A stretch of DNA of 6,323 bases from assembly GCA_937873105.1 (NCBI GenBank), contig CALMWD010000101.1, positions 1-6,323 on the forward strand. The letters are read 5' to 3'. The notes under the pieces were generated by a model. It did not search any database. It was given only the letters and a program-made list of their open reading frames with translations, and had not been told where the DNA came from. Below, in pieces: positions 1-6,323 of this stretch. Origin of the DNA: an uncultured Rhodanobacteraceae bacterium. GTDB lineage: Bacteria > Pseudomonadota > Gammaproteobacteria > Xanthomonadales > Ahniellaceae. How positions within the stretch are numbered: the first letter of the stretch is position 1; every line of letters begins with the position of its first letter. Both the position numbers and the translations under genes were made by a program.

Positions 1-411
1 CGCCTCGGCGACCGTGCCGGCCTCGACCACGAACGCGGTGCGATCGGCGGCGCCGGCCGCGGCTCGGACCGCGCCGTCGATCGCGACATGGCGCCCGACC
101 AGGGCGCGCAGCGTCGGCCGACGCGCCGCCTCGATGGCGACCTGCAGCGCGCGCACGTCGGGGACCGGCGCCTGGCCGGCGGCGGCGACGCAGGACGGCT
201 GGTCGGGCACCAGCAGCGTCAGGCGGTCGATCGTGTCCTTGGCCGGTTTGGCGCCATGACGCTTGGCGCCGTAGACGTCGACGCTGCGCAGGGTGCCGGT
301 CAGCGCCTGCACGGGGCCGCCGGCCGGCAGGCAGGCGTCGTCCGCCGCTGCGGCGCCGGTGCAGACCGCGGCGAGCAGGCCGGCAAGGAGGGCGTGGGTG
401 GATCGGTGCAT
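1..411 (-). CDS. Small secreted protein, DUF4431-like (partial, C-terminus beyond window)
   Basis: This reading frame starts at the ATG at 411 and has no stop before the window edge, so only the first 137 residues are visible. The N-terminus is a classical signal peptide: basic residues (His2, Arg3), a Leu/Ala-rich core at about 7-19, and an Ala-Ala-Ala-Ala run at 20-23 before Asp24-Asp25, so cleavage near residue 23 and export to the periplasm are likely. The mature part has two cysteines, Cys27 and Cys74, that could form a disulfide. The order 'LTGTL' (38-42), a strand ending in 'PDQPSCV' (69-75), a helix beginning 'VRALQVAI' and then 'LVGRHVAIDGAV' (104-115) resembles the layout of DUF4431 proteins as I remember them; this is not a verified match. 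The start is supported by an AAGGA box 7 bases upstream, inside the end of the preceding gene. Only 3 bases separate its start from that gene's stop, so the two are probably translated together. Molecular function is unknown. Confidence 0.72.
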   Translation of the reverse strand, partial: MHRSTHALLAGLLAAVCTGAAAADDACLPAGGPVQALTGTLRSVDVYGAKRHGAKPAKDTIDRLTLLVPDQPSCVAAAGQAPVPDVRALQVAIEAARRPTLRALVGRHVAIDGAVRAAAGAADRTAFVVEAGTVAEA

Positions 412-414
412 GGT

Positions 415-3369
415 TCAGTCCTTCTTTCCTCGAATCTTCTGGGGTGCCGCCGCCCGCGGCTTGCGCGGTTCGGGCGCGACGACGACGAACGGGGTCTCGC
501 TGGTATGGCCGGCGAACTGGAGTTGCAAGGTGTAGTCGCCCGGCTGCAGGAACAAGCGGTGGCCAAGACGGTCGGCTTCGGCATACGGCGTCCTCGCCAA
601 TCGTCCCGCGTCGTCCGCGCTGGCCGGCGCCTTCGACGCGCGCGCATCGGCGGCCAGCTTGTCGTTCCTGGCGCGTTCCGCCGCCAGCGCCAGATCGCGG
701 TCGGCCAGCAGGTCCCAGTCCAGCCGGTTGATGCCGGGCCGGGCATTGACCGCGATCTCGCGCAAAAGTTGCTTGTCGGCGTTCAGCACCCACAGCGTAC
801 CCGTTCCCGCCGACTTCGCCCAGAAATGCACGGCGACCTTGGGCAGGTAGGGCGTCTCGTCGAACCAGCGCGAGGGCCGCGAGCGCCAGCTGCGCTCGGC
901 CTGGACCTCGTCGACATGGAACAGGTGCGCCGGCGCGGCACGCACGTCCGCGGTCAGTTCCTGCACCGGCAGCGCGTCGACGATCCAGACGCTGCGCCCG
1001 TGCGTGGCCGCAACCAGCCGGCGGTCGCGCGGATGCACGACGAGATCGTGCACCGGCACGTTCGGCAGGCCGGCGTCGAGCGCGTCCCAGCGTCCGCCGC
1101 GATCCAGCGAGACGTACACGCCGCGGTCGCTGCCGACGTAGAGCACGTCGGCATTGAGCGGGTCTTCCTTGACCACGTTGATCGCCTCGCCCGGCAGGTT
1201 GGCGCGGATCGATCGCCAGGTCTTGCCCAGGTCCTCGGTGACGAAGACGTGGGGAATCGCTTCGTCGTCGCGATAGGTGTTGAAGCCGACGTAAGCGCGC
1301 TCGCGCACGTGCTGGGAGGCGAACACGCGCGAGACCCAGCGCTTCGGCAGCTTGGCCGAGACCTCGCGCCAGTCGTTGCCGCCGCCGGTGGTGACCCAGA
1401 CGTGGCCGTCGTCGGTGCCGGCCCAGATCAGCCCGAACTGCTTCGGCGATTCGCTGATCGAGGTGATCGTGGCATAGGGCACGTCGCCGCGCCGGGTGCT
1501 GGTGGTCAGGTCGGGGCTGATCGCGCTCCAGGTGCGGCCCTGGTCGAACGAACGGAACAGGCGGTTTGCGGCGAAATAGACGACGTCGGCATTGTGCGGG
1601 CTCAGCATCACCGGCGTGTTCCAGTTGTAGCGCAGCGCCGGTTCGCCGAGCTTCTCGCGCGGGCGCAGTTCGTGGCCTTTCGAGGATCGGTAGAAGCCGA
1701 ACTGGTAGCCGGCGTAGACGGTGCTGTCGCGCGGATCGATGGCGACATGCATGCCGTCGCCGCCGCCGATGAAGGACCAGGCCTCGGCGTCGTCCCACTT
1801 CGCCTCGGAGGAACCCTTCCAGGTGCCGTTGTCCTGCAGGCCGCCGTAGATGTTGAACGGCTCGGCCATGTCCACGCCGATGGTGTAGAACTGGCCGACC
1901 GGCTGGGCGTCGAGCTTGAGCCAGGTCTGGCCGCCGTCGTAGCTGACGTCGAGGCCGCCGTCGTTGCCGCCGATCATGCGGTTCGGATTCGCGGCGTCGA
2001 TCCACCAGGCGTGGTGGTCGACATGCACGCTCGGCGGATTCATGCCGGAGAAGGTCTTGCCGCCGTCGCGGGAATGGATGGCCGGCACGCCGAGCACGTA
2101 GATCTGCTCCGGGTCCTTGGGCGAGACGCGGATCTGGCCGAAGTAGTAGCCGTAGGTGTAGGTGACTTCGCTCAGCACGTCGTCGTGGGTCTTGCGCCAG
2201 CTCGCGCCGGCATCGTCCGAACGCCAGATCTCGAGCCCGCGGATGTCGGTGTCGAACAGCGCCGCCTCGGCGTCGTTCAGGGCGTTGACCAGGTCCTGCA
2301 CCGTGATCTCGTCGGCCTTCAGCTTCGCGACCAGGGTCTTGGCGTCGAGTTCGGTGTCGAGGTCGTTGTCGCGGATGAAGCTTTCGATCTCCTCCGGGTC
2401 CTGGGCCAGGAATTCGTCCTTGGACATGCGCTTCAGGCGCCGCGGCGACAGCGGGCGATCGCCGAGGTCCTGCGCCTCGGCCGGCACTTCGGTCCAGTGG
2501 TCGAGGCTGGCGTAGAGCGTGTCCGGCTGCGACGCCGAGATCGCGAGGCCGATGCGCCCGACCTCGGCGCCCTGCGGCAGGCCGCCGCCGAGGCGGGTCC
2601 AGGTCGCGCCGCCATCGACCGTCTTCCAGAGGCCGGAACCGGGACCGGATTCGACGAAGTCCCAGGCCTTGCGCGTGCGTTCCCACATCGCCGCGTACAT
2701 GACTTCGGGCCGCTTCGGGTCCATCGCCAGGTCGATGGCCCCGACATCGCCTTCGCCCTTCAGCACCTGGGTCCAGGTGTCGCCGTCGTCGCGGGTGCAG
2801 AACACGCCGCGTCGGCCCGACTGCGAATAGAGGGCGCCGATCGCGGCGACGCAGACGCGGGTGCCGTCTTCGGGATGCACGACGATGCGGCTGATGCGGT
2901 CGACGTCGGTCAGGCCGAGGTGCACGAAGGTCTGGCCGCCGTCGTCGCTGCGGAACACGCCCAGGCCGCCGTAACTCGAGCGCGAGGAATTCGGCTCGCC
3001 GGAACCGATCCACAGTCGCTGCGGCCGGTTCGGATCGACCGCCAGGTCGCCGCTGATCATGCTCGGCAGGCCGTCGCTGAGCGGGACGAAGCCGACGCCG
3101 TTGTTGGTGGTCTTCCAGACGCCGCCGCTGGCATAGGCGACGTAGAAGCCGTAGGGCTCGCCCGGGATCGATTCGATGTCGACGACGCGCCCGCCCTGCA
3201 CCACCGGTCCGAGCGCCCGCCACTGCAGCCCGTGGAAGGGCGAGGCCTGTTCCAGCGCCGCGTGTTGTCGCCACGCCTGCCAGCGCGGATCGGACGGATC
3301 GCGGCTGTCGAGCGCAGACGCGGCGAAGGCGGCCGCGGACAGGGCCAGGAACATGGTGGATCGCAGCAT
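415..3369 (-). CDS. Secreted sortilin/VPS10-like beta-propeller protein with Asp-box repeats
   Basis: The 984-residue product begins with a signal peptide (MLRSTMFLALSAAAFAASA, likely cut after residue 19). The body is a multi-bladed beta-propeller. Asp-box motifs (S/T-x-D-x-G-x-T-W/F or close variants) are visible at about 141, 192, 250, 384, 433, 476, 607, 660, 711 and 754. Family hallmarks as I recall them include 'SGGVWKTTNNG' (81-91), 'HVDHHAWWID' (449-458) and 'GGNDGG' (467-472). Such proteins are often named BNR-repeat glycosyl hydrolase or VPS10 domain-containing protein, but I see no recognisable catalytic site and no enzyme activity should be assumed. Residues about 303-375 form a charged, probably helical insertion between blades. 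A C-terminal beta-rich module (about 845-965, with 'GINRLDWDL' and 'LQPGDYTLQL') precedes a basic tail ending 'GKKD'. The start at 3369 is preferred because it has GGAG 8 bases upstream and directly begins the signal peptide; Met6 is a weaker alternative. Likely role: a periplasmic or extracellular binding scaffold. Ligand unknown. Confidence 0.9.
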   Translation of the reverse strand: MLRSTMFLALSAAAFAASALDSRDPSDPRWQAWRQHAALEQASPFHGLQWRALGPVVQGGRVVDIESIPGEPYGFYVAYASGGVWKTTNNGVGFVPLSDGLPSMISGDLAVDPNRPQRLWIGSGEPNSSRSSYGGLGVFRSDDGGQTFVHLGLTDVDRISRIVVHPEDGTRVCVAAIGALYSQSGRRGVFCTRDDGDTWTQVLKGEGDVGAIDLAMDPKRPEVMYAAMWERTRKAWDFVESGPGSGLWKTVDGGATWTRLGGGLPQGAEVGRIGLAISASQPDTLYASLDHWTEVPAEAQDLGDRPLSPRRLKRMSKDEFLAQDPEEIESFIRDNDLDTELDAKTLVAKLKADEITVQDLVNALNDAEAALFDTDIRGLEIWRSDDAGASWRKTHDDVLSEVTYTYGYYFGQIRVSPKDPEQIYVLGVPAIHSRDGGKTFSGMNPPSVHVDHHAWWIDAANPNRMIGGNDGGLDVSYDGGQTWLKLDAQPVGQFYTIGVDMAEPFNIYGGLQDNGTWKGSSEAKWDDAEAWSFIGGGDGMHVAIDPRDSTVYAGYQFGFYRSSKGHELRPREKLGEPALRYNWNTPVMLSPHNADVVYFAANRLFRSFDQGRTWSAISPDLTTSTRRGDVPYATITSISESPKQFGLIWAGTDDGHVWVTTGGGNDWREVSAKLPKRWVSRVFASQHVRERAYVGFNTYRDDEAIPHVFVTEDLGKTWRSIRANLPGEAINVVKEDPLNADVLYVGSDRGVYVSLDRGGRWDALDAGLPNVPVHDLVVHPRDRRLVAATHGRSVWIVDALPVQELTADVRAAPAHLFHVDEVQAERSWRSRPSRWFDETPYLPKVAVHFWAKSAGTGTLWVLNADKQLLREIAVNARPGINRLDWDLLADRDLALAAERARNDKLAADARASKAPASADDAGRLARTPYAEADRLGHRLFLQPGDYTLQLQFAGHTSETPFVVVAPEPRKPRAAAPQKIRGKKD
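419..423 (-). promoter_or_regulatory. Ribosome binding site inside the end of the beta-propeller gene
   Basis: AAGGA on the minus strand, 7 bases before the ATG at 411, overlaps the final lysine and aspartate codons of the upstream gene. With the upstream stop (417-415) only 3 bases from the ATG, this is a typical translational-coupling arrangement. Confidence 0.7.
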
Positions 3370-3377
3370 GATGGGCA

Positions 3378-3381
3378 CTCC
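3378..3381 (-). promoter_or_regulatory. Ribosome binding site that decides the start of the beta-propeller gene
   Basis: GGAG on the minus strand lies 8 bases before the ATG at 3369. This favours that codon over the second in-frame ATG five codons later, which would trim the basic end of the signal peptide. Confidence 0.6.
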
Positions 3382-3395
3382 GGGTCGGAAGCGCG

Positions 3396-3425
3396 ACGAT
3401 AGCCGCGCCGTGCCGCCGCGGTCAT
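3396..3425 (-). promoter_or_regulatory. Candidate sigma70-type promoter for the beta-propeller gene
   Basis: On the minus strand, ATGACC (3425-3420, four of six matches to TTGACA) is followed after 18 bases by TATCGT (3401-3396, four of six matches to TATAAT). Transcription would begin near 3389, giving a leader of about 20 bases that contains the ribosome binding site. Prediction by eye only. Confidence 0.45.
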
Positions 3426-3483
3426 GCGCGCATCGGCCGGAAGTGATGGACCGTGCCGCGATGCGTGACCGGAGCGCAATGCG

Positions 3484-3489
3484 TACACT
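3484..3489 (+). promoter_or_regulatory. Candidate -10 box of a leaderless FHA-GGDEF transcript
   Basis: TACACT (four of six matches to TATAAT) ends 6 bases before the ATG at 3496. A start site 6-7 bases downstream would fall on or next to the A of the start codon, giving a leaderless mRNA. This fits the missing Shine-Dalgarno box; the only GGAG (3471-3474) is 21 bases from the ATG. No convincing -35 box is visible at 16-18 bases spacing. Confidence 0.45.
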
Positions 3490-3495
3490 GTCGGC

Positions 3496-4383
3496 ATGTC
3501 CCGGTCCGACCCGCAAACCACGCAGCGCCTGCGCCTGAACCTCGGCGACAGCGGCGGCCGGCCGGGCGCACGCATCGTCGTGATCCACGGCGAGAACCTC
3601 GGCGCGCAGATCGAGATCGGCGACCAGACCGTGGTGGTCGGGCGCTCGGTGTCCTGCGACCTGCAGATCCCGCACGCCAGCGTCTCGCGCCAGCATTGCC
3701 GGATCGCCTTCGAGCGCGAGGCCTACGTGCTCGAGGACCTCGGTTCGACCAACCAGACGCTCGTGAACGAGGCGCCGGTGACGCGCATCGAGCTGAGCGA
3801 CGGCGACCAGATCGCGGTCGGCGACGCGGTGCTGAAGTTCATGCGTCGCGAGAGCCTGGAGGACCGCTACCACCAGGCCATGGTCGAACGCGCCACCGTC
3901 GATACCCTGACCGGCCTGCCGAACCGCCGCGTCTGGCGCGACGCGCTGGAGCGCGCCGTGATCCAGGCCCAGGCCGGGGCGGCGCTGTCGCTGGCCTTCG
4001 TCGACCTCGACCATTTCAAGCGCATCAACGACGAACTCGGCCACCTCGCCGGCGACGACGTGCTGCGCGCCGTCGCGACCGTGATCCGCAACGCCCAGCT
4101 TGCCGGCTTCACCGCCGGGCGCCTGGGCGGCGAGGAGTTCGCGGTGATCCTGCCGAACACGCCGCTGCAGAAGGCGATCGACTACAGCGAGGCGCTGCGC
4201 CGCGCGATCGAGGCGCTGCAGCCGGAAACCGCCGGACTGCCGCGTCGCATCACCACCAGCATCGGCGTGGTGCAGTGGCAGACCGGTTTCCAGACCAGCG
4301 CCGAGTTCATGCGCGCCGCCGACGCCGAGCTGTTCCGCGCCAAGGCCGCCGGCCGCAACCGGGTCTGCTGGGCCAGCCCCTGA
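3496..4383 (+). CDS. FHA-GGDEF diguanylate cyclase (cytoplasmic)
   Basis: This 295-residue protein has no signal peptide or membrane segment. Residues about 25-115 are a forkhead-associated domain, a phosphothreonine-binding fold: Gly49-Arg50, Ser64-x-x-His67 and 'DLGSTN' ending at Asn86 are all present. The usual STNGT is STNQT here and the usual VNG is VNE. Residues about 130-293 are a GGDEF domain, which makes cyclic di-GMP from two GTP. It has 'DTLTGLPNR' (136-144), 'FVDLDHFKRIND' (168-179, with metal-binding Asp170) and the active-site loop GGEEF (211-215), so it should be catalytic. The RxxD inhibitory site, expected at about 202-205, reads LAGF and is absent. The ATG at 3496 is the only start available: an in-frame TGA lies at 3466-3468, no other Met, Val or Leu start codon falls between, and the next Met is residue 115. 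No Shine-Dalgarno box is well placed. FHA probably gates dimerisation or localisation through a Ser/Thr kinase; no kinase gene is in the window. Confidence 0.95.
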   Translation: MSRSDPQTTQRLRLNLGDSGGRPGARIVVIHGENLGAQIEIGDQTVVVGRSVSCDLQIPHASVSRQHCRIAFEREAYVLEDLGSTNQTLVNEAPVTRIELSDGDQIAVGDAVLKFMRRESLEDRYHQAMVERATVDTLTGLPNRRVWRDALERAVIQAQAGAALSLAFVDLDHFKRINDELGHLAGDDVLRAVATVIRNAQLAGFTAGRLGGEEFAVILPNTPLQKAIDYSEALRRAIEALQPETAGLPRRITTSIGVVQWQTGFQTSAEFMRAADAELFRAKAAGRNRVCWASP

Positions 4384-4410
4384 GGACATCGCATCGCCGC
4401 ACCGCCGGCT

Positions 4411-4419
4411 TGCTAGCAT
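4411..4419 (+). promoter_or_regulatory. Candidate extended -10 promoter for the 7TM cyclase gene
   Basis: TGC-TAGCAT fits an extended -10 element (TGn followed by TAnnnT). No good -35 box is seen, which extended -10 promoters tolerate. Initiation would be near 4425-4427, leaving a leader of about 20 bases. If real, the gene can be transcribed apart from the FHA-GGDEF gene 62 bases upstream; read-through is also possible because no terminator is seen between them. Confidence 0.4.
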
Positions 4420-4435
4420 CGGGGCGACCGCCCCG
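4420..4435 (+). other. GC hairpin just upstream of the 7TM cyclase start
   Basis: CGGGGC (4420-4425) and GCCCCG (4430-4435) form a perfect six-pair G/C stem with a GACC tetraloop. There is no T-run after it, so it is not an intrinsic terminator. It lies 10 bases before the ATG at 4446. Its left arm GGGGC could instead pair with a second GCCCC copy at 4441-4445, which abuts the start codon. Whether it is in the transcript depends on the real start site. Confidence 0.4.
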
Positions 4436-4445
4436 GGTGTGCCCC

Positions 4446-6257
4446 ATGCGCCGACCCTCGTTCCTGTGCCGCCTGCTGACTGGCCTTGCCGCCGGTCTGC
4501 TCGCCGGCTGGGCGGCGGCGGCGCCGCTCGAACTGCAGGGCGACGAATCCGATCTGCGCCTGGGCCCGCAGGTCGACGTGTTGCGCGACCCGGACGGTCG
4601 CCTGGGCCTGGCCGAGGTGATGGCCGCGGACGGCTTCGCGCCCGCGCGCGACCATCCCGACCTCAGTTTCGGCTACACCGCCGACGTGTTGTGGCTGCGC
4701 CTGCCGGTGGTGTCGCGCGCGCCGCGCACGCAGGCCTGGCGCATCGAATTCGAATACGCCACCGTCGACCGCATCGAGGTCTACGCCGTGTCGGACCGCG
4801 GCATGGAACGCCAGCGCAGCGGCGACCGCATGCGCTTCGCCGAGCGCAGTTATGCGCACCGCAATCCGGTGTTCGCGCTGCAACTGGATCCCGGCGAGCG
4901 GCGCACCCTGTACATCCGGGCCGAATCGCAGGGCACGATGACGCTGTCCTCGGCGCTCTGGTCGGACCGCCGCTTCCGCGCCCATTCCGAGGCGCAGTAC
5001 ACCGCGAACGCGCTCTACGTCGGCACCGCGCTGGCGCTGGCGCTGTACAACCTGCTGCTGTTCTCGGTGCTGCGCGAGCGCTCGATCCTGCTCTACGTCG
5101 GCTTCGTCCTGTGCTTCGCCACCGCGGTGACCGCGATGACCGGGCTGGGCGCGCAGTTCCTGTGGCCGAATGCGTTCGAGTTCGGCAACCGCCTGCTCGG
5201 GGTCGGCTTCGCCGCGTCCAGCCTGCTGGCGGCGATTTATGCCCGCACCTACCTCGACACCGCGCGCCACGCGCCTGGCTGGCACCGGCTGCTCGGCGTG
5301 CTCGTGGTCGCACACGCGCTGGTGCTGTCGGTGGCCGTGTTCGGTCCGCTGCGGCTCGGCTTCCAGCTGATGTCCGGCGGCGGCGTGCTCAATGCCATCC
5401 TGATCTTCAGCGTCGGCATCGTCTGCGCCTGGCGCGGCGCCCCGGGCGCGCGCATCCTGGTGCTGGCCTGGTTCGCCCTGCTGTTCGGGGCGATGCTGAC
5501 CGCGCTGCGCAACTTCGGCCTGATCCCGAACAATGTCCTGACCGCGAACGCGATGCCGATCGGCTCGGCGCTGGAGATGCTGCTGCTGTCCTTCGGCCTG
5601 GCCGCGCGCTTCAACGAACTGAAGCGGCAGAAGGCCGAGGCGCAGGCGCAGCTGCTGGCGGCGCAACAGGCGGCGCTGCAGACGGCGCGCGAACACGAGG
5701 AGACGCTGGCACGCCACGTCGCCGAACGCACCGAACAACTCGAGGCCGCGAACGCGCGCCTGCACGAGCTGGCGACGCGCGACGCGCTGACCGGCCTGGC
5801 CAACCGGGTCGCGCTGGAATCCTATTTCCGCGAGGCCTTCGAACACCGCCGCGACCCCCTGCGCGTGCTGCTGATCGACCTCGACGGCTTCAAGCACGTC
5901 AACGACCGCTACGGCCACGGCGTCGGCGACCGCGTGCTCGCCGACGTGGCCCGGCGCATTCGCGACAGCGTTGGCCATCGCGACATCGCCGCCCGCCTCG
6001 GCGGCGACGAGTTCGTCGTGGTGACCCCGGAAGCGCGCAGCGAAATCGCCGTGCGCGCCCTCTCCGACCGCATCCGCAGCGCCGTCGCCCAACCCATCCG
6101 CGTCGACGACGGCGTCGTGCACATCACCGCCAGCATCGGCGTCGCCGGCCTCGACGCCGACACCGCCGACGCCCGCGAACTCCTCATGCGTGCCGACCGC
6201 GCCATGTACGCCGCCAAGGTCTCCGGCGGCAATCGCTCGCATTGGGCCGAGGGCTGA
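4446..6257 (+). CDS. 7TM-DISM membrane diguanylate cyclase (7TMR-DISMED2 - 7TM - coiled coil - GGDEF)
   Basis: The 603-residue product starts with a signal peptide (core about 8-22, AAAA at 23-26 before Pro27). Residues about 30-170 form a periplasmic beta-sandwich matching the 7TMR-DISMED2 type; 'FGYTADVLWLRLPV' (75-88) is the typical signature and the fold is thought to bind small ligands such as carbohydrates. Seven hydrophobic segments follow at about 187-208, 214-233, 246-267, 281-300, 307-328, 337-354 and 364-387. A heptad-like, Glu/Gln/Ala-rich coiled coil (about 388-443) links them to a cytoplasmic GGDEF domain (about 444-600). Catalytic features are intact: 'DALTGLANR' (446-454), 'IDLDGFKHVND' (477-487, Asp478) and GGDEF (519-523). 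The inhibitory site position (510-513) reads GHRD instead of RxxD, so product inhibition is probably lost. The start is set by the signal peptide; the frame is open upstream, but that stretch only shadows the FHA-GGDEF gene. Likely role: converting a periplasmic signal into cyclic di-GMP. Confidence 0.95.
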   Translation: MRRPSFLCRLLTGLAAGLLAGWAAAAPLELQGDESDLRLGPQVDVLRDPDGRLGLAEVMAADGFAPARDHPDLSFGYTADVLWLRLPVVSRAPRTQAWRIEFEYATVDRIEVYAVSDRGMERQRSGDRMRFAERSYAHRNPVFALQLDPGERRTLYIRAESQGTMTLSSALWSDRRFRAHSEAQYTANALYVGTALALALYNLLLFSVLRERSILLYVGFVLCFATAVTAMTGLGAQFLWPNAFEFGNRLLGVGFAASSLLAAIYARTYLDTARHAPGWHRLLGVLVVAHALVLSVAVFGPLRLGFQLMSGGGVLNAILIFSVGIVCAWRGAPGARILVLAWFALLFGAMLTALRNFGLIPNNVLTANAMPIGSALEMLLLSFGLAARFNELKRQKAEAQAQLLAAQQAALQTAREHEETLARHVAERTEQLEAANARLHELATRDALTGLANRVALESYFREAFEHRRDPLRVLLIDLDGFKHVNDRYGHGVGDRVLADVARRIRDSVGHRDIAARLGGDEFVVVTPEARSEIAVRALSDRIRSAVAQPIRVDDGVVHITASIGVAGLDADTADARELLMRADRAMYAAKVSGGNRSHWAEG

Positions 6258-6323
6258 GATTCGCGAATTGGGGGCAGATACCGTTTCGCGCGGCACCCCG
6301 ACCAGCACGCCGCGCAACGGCGA
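6258..6323. other. Gene-free tail with short symmetric sequences
   Basis: No coding region is supported in these 66 bases. They contain the perfect 10-bp palindrome ATTCGCGAAT (6259-6268). CGCGAA (6262-6267) is also the inverse of TTCGCG (6285-6290), with 17 bases between. The spacer includes GGGGGCAGATACCG (6270-6283). No T-tract marks a terminator for the cyclase gene. Confidence 0.4.

Noticed and set aside
361..411. Lipobox at Cys17 of the small secreted protein
   Set aside because: The sequence before Cys17 is L-A-A-V; the -1 residue is Val, not Gly, Ala or Ser, and an AAAA signal-peptidase I site follows. A standard secreted protein is more likely.
415..3369. Glycosyl hydrolase function for the Asp-box protein
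   Set aside because: Asp boxes are structural turns found in sialidases, sortilins and many non-enzymes. No catalytic residues of a known hydrolase family could be identified.
88..3402. Plus-strand open frame of 1104 codons opposite the propeller gene
   Set aside because: It lies in the codon-aligned antisense register, where stops need TTA, CTA or TCA in the sense gene; these codons are nearly absent in such GC-rich DNA. Its translation is low-complexity Arg/Ala/Val/Asp with no domain, while the opposite strand encodes a clear family.
3370..4419. Upstream extension of the propeller frame to give 1334 codons
   Set aside because: The extra 350 codons are antisense to the FHA-GGDEF gene in the codon-aligned register. 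The signal peptide and ribosome binding site place the true start at 3369.
3453..4445. N-terminal extension of the 7TM cyclase to 934 residues
   Set aside because: It overlaps the FHA-GGDEF gene in another frame, yields Arg/Pro-rich sequence without a domain, and would bury a clear signal peptide that begins at 4446.
4384..4445. Intrinsic terminator between the two cyclase genes
   Set aside because: The G/C hairpin at 4420-4435 has no following T-run and sits after a -10-like box, so it is more likely leader sequence than a terminator.
4413..6317. Minus-strand open frame of 634 codons opposite the 7TM cyclase
   Set aside because: It is again the codon-aligned antisense register of a GC-rich gene, with low-complexity Gly/Ala/Val/Gln translation and no recognisable domain.

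Overview
The window is very GC-rich, and its genes use almost only G- or C-ending codons. The protein families present (a sortilin/VPS10-like beta-propeller with Asp-box repeats, an FHA-GGDEF protein and a 7TM-DISM-type GGDEF protein), weak TAnnnT-type -10 boxes and short or absent leaders suggest a gammaproteobacterium of the Xanthomonadales/Lysobacterales type. This is an inference from style and gene content; there is no rRNA or marker gene to settle it.

Layout. Two genes on the minus strand occupy 1-3369: a secreted 984-residue beta-propeller protein (415-3369) and, 3 bases downstream, a small secreted protein that runs off the left edge (1-411) and resembles the DUF4431 family in layout. 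A 126-bp divergent intergenic region (3370-3495) follows. Two plus-strand genes then encode diguanylate cyclases: a cytoplasmic FHA-GGDEF protein (3496-4383) and, after 62 bp, a membrane protein with a periplasmic sensor domain, seven membrane helices, a coiled coil and GGDEF (4446-6257). The last 66 bases carry no gene but hold short symmetric sequences.

How the genes work together. The minus-strand pair looks like a translationally coupled unit exporting two envelope or periplasmic proteins; nothing visible ties it to the plus-strand pair beyond the shared intergenic region. The plus-strand pair makes cyclic di-GMP from two different inputs: probably a phosphothreonine-dependent interaction (FHA) and a periplasmic ligand (7TMR-DISMED2). 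Both cyclases keep the catalytic motif but lack the RxxD inhibitory site, so neither should show classical I-site product inhibition.

I found no CRISPR array, tRNA, rRNA, complete mobile element or defence system. The most notable points are the paired cyclases without an I-site, the possible self-binding FHA/threonine arrangement, the apparently leaderless start of the FHA-GGDEF gene, and a possible 5'-leader hairpin before the 7TM cyclase.
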